19,290 bases of DNA, taken from positions 1 through 19,290 of the forward strand of contig QAXH01006123.1 of the NCBI GenBank assembly GCA_004335635.1, given 5' to 3'. The position numbers and the translations under genes were made by a program. Under the pieces are notes generated by a model that did not search any database, had not been told where the DNA came from, and worked only from the letters and a program-made list of their open reading frames with translations. This document shows, piece by piece, positions 16,974-19,290 of this stretch (the stretch's first letter is position 1; each line of letters starts with the position of its first letter). Source of the DNA: Chloromonas sp. AAM2 (Eukaryota > Chlorophyta > Chlorophyceae > Chlamydomonadales > Chlamydomonadaceae).

Positions 16974-17408
16974 TCAAAAGCGAGTTAGAAAGCATTTGTC
17001 ATGAACAGTGTGGCCTAACAACTTCAGGTCCATCCATGTGGCAATCGAGTGGATACCTGTCACTTTCCAAAAGCCCTGCTCACAGGCCAAGCCAGCAGCC
17101 ACACAAGTCGCACCGTCTGTCAATTTCCGAGCAACAAACATCACTGGGGCACACTGCAGAGGGGTTCGAGCTAAACACCGTCACACTCGTCACACAAAAG
17201 CAATGGGCGCACATCCGGGTGGTACATCAGGCTGGCAGGTGTAGAAGCATGGGTCATCCCCTTTAGGAAAACCGCAAGCACTCAAGCCCAGGAGCAGGTT
17301 ACGGCCATACTGGGCACGGGCACACAAGGCATGGTCATGGCAAGTTGACATGAAACCGTTCCCATACACATGCATGCAGGGGCCTACACAGTCCGAGGAA
17401 TTCAACAC
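16974..17408 (-). CDS. Cysteine-rich protein, tentative exons
   Basis: Two open segments on the minus strand. The first (17408-17190) follows an acceptor TTTATCTGCCAG/GTG and reads LNSSDCVGPCMHV, STCHDHALCARAQ, SACGFPKGDDPCFYTCQPD, then GCAPIAFV before a TGA. It has nine cysteines in 72 codons. The second (17153-16974) follows an acceptor CCTCTGCAG/TGT and reads CAPVMFVARKLTDG, CVAAGLACEQGFWKVTG, then runs to TGA. The two share a CAP-x-x-FV peptide, so they may be repeated modules or one gene whose donor I cannot place (GAT/GTACCA at about 17226 would join them in phase 0). The cysteine density suggests a secreted, disulfide-bonded protein. I do not recognise the family, and neither start nor end is fixed. 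A plus-strand frame overlaps the region and cannot be fully excluded. Confidence 0.35.
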
Positions 17409-17433
17409 CTGGCAGATAAAAAGCAGGGCAGAT

Positions 17434-17964
17434 AAAAGCGGGCGCATCAGCAATTCAGCCCTTCAACAAATGAAATTGGCATGCAAGGGTCCGGTTTCCA
17501 ATGTGCCGTTCCTTGAGTTCTATTTGCAATGCATGTGTCTCTATTGTGTTTAGTAGGCATATCATATCATAAAACCCCACCCACGGATATGGGTCATCAG
17601 GGCTGCAATGCAAGTCATCCTAGGTCGACAGAGCAAAAGTCGCCCTGAAGACTCCAGTGATAAATCCGGATGTACTATCAGTCATGCAACTGTCGACACG
17701 CTTGTCCGATGCAAACATTGCATTTCCATTTTCCAACAGCAACCCTATGCAGGGCCAAAGGCCACGTGCACGGTAGCATCGCACAGGCTGCCTTCATTTC
17801 CAGCCTGAAACGTTGCAGCTGAAGGCCTCCAACATAGGAACTTTTAGATGGGTATGCTGTCACATAGTTTCTGTTGTTTCATTCTGGAAAAACTCTGTCA
17901 AATGCAATGTCGCATAGTCATGATAGCCAACGCTCGCATCAAAACTGAGACGTGGTAGTGTCCA
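17434..17964. other. Region with no recognised gene
   Basis: Short frames only. A minus-strand segment near 17825-17680 following GCAACGTTTCAG could be an exon but shows nothing recognisable. GCAGATAAAA pairs at 17412-17437 resemble the 11-bp minisatellite of MT-A. Confidence 0.3.
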
Positions 17965-18733
17965 CTACTTGTTTCTCTTAACACCTCGCTTCTCAAGGAA
18001 TCGCATAAAACCCAAGGCTAGTTCCTTGCCTGCATCTAGCGCTTGGGTTACCGGACCACCAGCTCCGTTCATCAAGTCAAAGCCCTGACCATAACTCTGC
18101 TGTGGCTGACGGTGGAGGCACTGGGTGTTGCCTTTGCCACTGTTGTCTTTTCTGTCAGTAACGACCATAGGGTGAAGGCAGGGGGTATTGCCATCCGAAT
18201 TGAAGCCTCCATGTTTAAACCGCGCAGCAGAGCGTGGTTGACACGTGAATTAGAGCAGGGTCAGATGCAGGCCTGCACGAAATGCATGTGCAGTGGTGGT
18301 TGCAGTTCAACAATTCGCTTGCATGTCAGGTGACAATTTTGAGGTGACGACTGGCGCATCAACATGGGATCAGGTGACGACTTGCGCATCATCATATGTG
18401 CAGGTAATCTGATTCTCGTGTGGAAAGTGACTCGCTGGGCTTGAGTCGAAGATGAGGCAGGGTACGGCTGGCCGGGCCGCCACAAATCCGTGCACACGGT
18501 TTGCGAAGGCACTTACATGTGCTGTAGACGTGACTATGTACTTTTGTTGATGTTGTGCCCATCAGGCCCAGCCGGCGCGCCATCGGAGGGGCATTCCGGA
18601 CATTTCCATTGGTACGGGACATGAACTCGATTAAACCAGCCGCCCAGTCAGGCTGAGTACATACGAGTGCCATTGATAGCCTCACCATCGCCGCTCTGTG
18701 AACCTGTGGACCTTGCAATTCTAACAAGGCATT
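17965..18733 (-). CDS. Unrecognised gene, two tentative exons including a C-terminus
   Basis: Exon at 18733-18517: acceptor CGATTGCAG/AAT, donor ACAT/GTAAGT, 72 codons with an amphipathic, helical look (NALLELQGPQVHRAAMVRL, ALVCTQPDWAAGLIEFMSR, NGNVRNAPPMARRLG), reminiscent of HEAT- or ARM-type helices but not assignable. Terminal exon at 18099-17965: acceptor CAGCCACAG/CAG, reading QSYGQGFDLMNGAGG, ALDAGKELALGFMRFLEKR and a basic end RGVKRNK before TAG. The donor is phase 1 and the acceptor phase 0, so at least one exon must lie between them or one boundary is wrong. A segment after GGCCAG at about 18474 is a candidate. Upstream exons may reach the ATG at 19016, but 18660-18970 is open in several frames on both strands and could not be resolved. 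Confidence 0.4.
18342..18391. repeat. 20-bp direct repeat
   Basis: AGGTGACGACTGGCGCATCA (18342-18361) recurs at 18372-18391 with one mismatch, a 30-nt period. It lies between the two tentative exons of the unrecognised gene. Confidence 0.75.
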
Positions 18734-19175
18734 CTGCAATCGAGGTACGGCAGTGTGACCTGGCAACGGGCAAAATGGAGCTCGACGGTGGCAACGGTGG
18801 CCAAGGAGCTATTGTGGAATGCATTATAGGTCCGCCTCGCGCGATGAATGTGCGTCGCATGACATTCCATCGTGCATTTGCCGTTCTCAACACGCACCCG
18901 GGCTGCCGAAAGCCTCGTGCCAAAATGTTCTCACCGATGCATGGTGATACAACTTTCTTGATCTTGTTTTGAAGATACACCCATACACCTTTCGAAGAAA
19001 ACACGCTGTGGCGCATTATCCTGTCTGCGTTTCAGAACTCACATGCTGCACGCAAGCATGCGAAAATTTAGCGCCTGCACGGTGCCCAAGTGCGGAAAAT
19101 TTGGGCGGTTCCCAAGATGATCATCCAAGGTCCGTACGCACACACGCAACAGCAACTCGCAGCTGCAGAACAACA
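18734..19175. other. Possible divergent promoter region
   Basis: The space between the tentative minus-strand exons and the plus-strand start at 19176. A minus-strand ATG at 19016 (MRHSVFSSKGVW) opens a long frame and could be the first exon of the 17965 gene. If so, about 160 nt would separate two divergent starts. No TATA box was seen on either strand. Confidence 0.3.
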
Positions 19176-19290
19176 ATGGCACCACCTAGCGCCTCGAGGA
19201 AGAAGTTGGTCGCCGCCGTGGGCAATTCAGCAGCAGCAGAAGACGAGTCTCCAATGGACCCAGGGGACACGCCACCACCCAATGCACCCC
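19176..19290 (+). CDS. Start of an unidentified gene, runs off the right edge
   Basis: An ATG in a good context (AACAACAATGGC) opens a frame that stays open for 38 codons to the window end: MAPPSASRKKLVAAVGN, then SAAAEDESPMDPGD and TPPPNAP. The AGCAACTCGCAGCTGCAGAACAAC-type leader, rich in CAA/CAG and free of upstream ATGs nearby, looks like an algal 5' UTR. The N-terminus is basic, then alanine-, acid- and proline-rich, and so probably disordered; there is no signal peptide. It is the only likely plus-strand protein gene in the window and would diverge from the minus-strand gene that ends at 17965. The function cannot be told. Confidence 0.5.
   Translation, partial: MAPPSASRKKLVAAVGNSAAAEDESPMDPGDTPPPNAP

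Noticed and set aside
16679..17266. Plus-strand 195-codon open frame
   Set aside because: It starts with GTG rather than ATG, is rich in Q, K, S and H with no domain, and overlaps better-looking minus-strand exons with acceptors.
18667..18972. Plus-strand 101-codon frame
   Set aside because: It overlaps minus-strand frames that are just as open. The minus strand has an acceptor-donor pair at 18733 and 18517, so the plus frame is more likely a shadow, but the stretch is not settled.

Overview
The window looks like nuclear DNA of a green alga, most likely Chlamydomonadales. The reasons are split genes with GTGAGT/GTAAGT donors and CAG acceptors, a secreted protein with an (S)PPPP hydroxyproline-rich domain, many intronic repeats, a tRNA gene carrying a short intron, and no bacterial operon structure. 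The species cannot be named from sequence alone. The gene models below were joined by hand: exons were kept only where open frames, splice sites and intron phases agreed, and the two paralogous genes checked each other.

Layout, almost all on the minus strand. (1) 1-1399: 5' part of a secreted hydroxyproline-rich extracellular-matrix-type protein that runs off the left edge. (2) 2944-5561: MT-A, a five-exon secreted class I SAM methyltransferase. (3) 6057-10623: MT-B, a tandem paralog of MT-A with three shared intron positions and phases but degraded catalytic motifs, an extra intron whose donor lies in a 23-bp tandem repeat, and a C-terminal extension. (4) 11094-15512: an FkbM-type methyltransferase in six exons, with a serine/threonine-rich insert. 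A same-strand tRNA-Lys(UUU) gene with a 26-nt intron lies inside its fourth intron. (5) 16974-17433: one or two tentative exons of a cysteine-rich protein. (6) 17965-18733: two tentative exons of an unrecognised gene. (7) 19176-19290, plus strand: start of a gene leaving the right edge.

The introns hold an interspersed repeat family (at least eight copies, both orientations, two subfamilies) whose core is a pyrimidine tract followed by TTGCTCAGGGTAGGTCAGGG. They also hold several minisatellites. All eight recognised copies fall inside introns of the three methyltransferase genes.

Biologically, a matrix protein next to three methyltransferases, two of which start with clear hydrophobic leaders, would fit methylation of cell-wall or matrix glycans or proteins. 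This is inference from neighbourhood only. The features most worth a second look are the probable pseudo-enzyme MT-B, the tandem repeats that copy exon-intron boundaries in two genes, and the nested tRNA gene.
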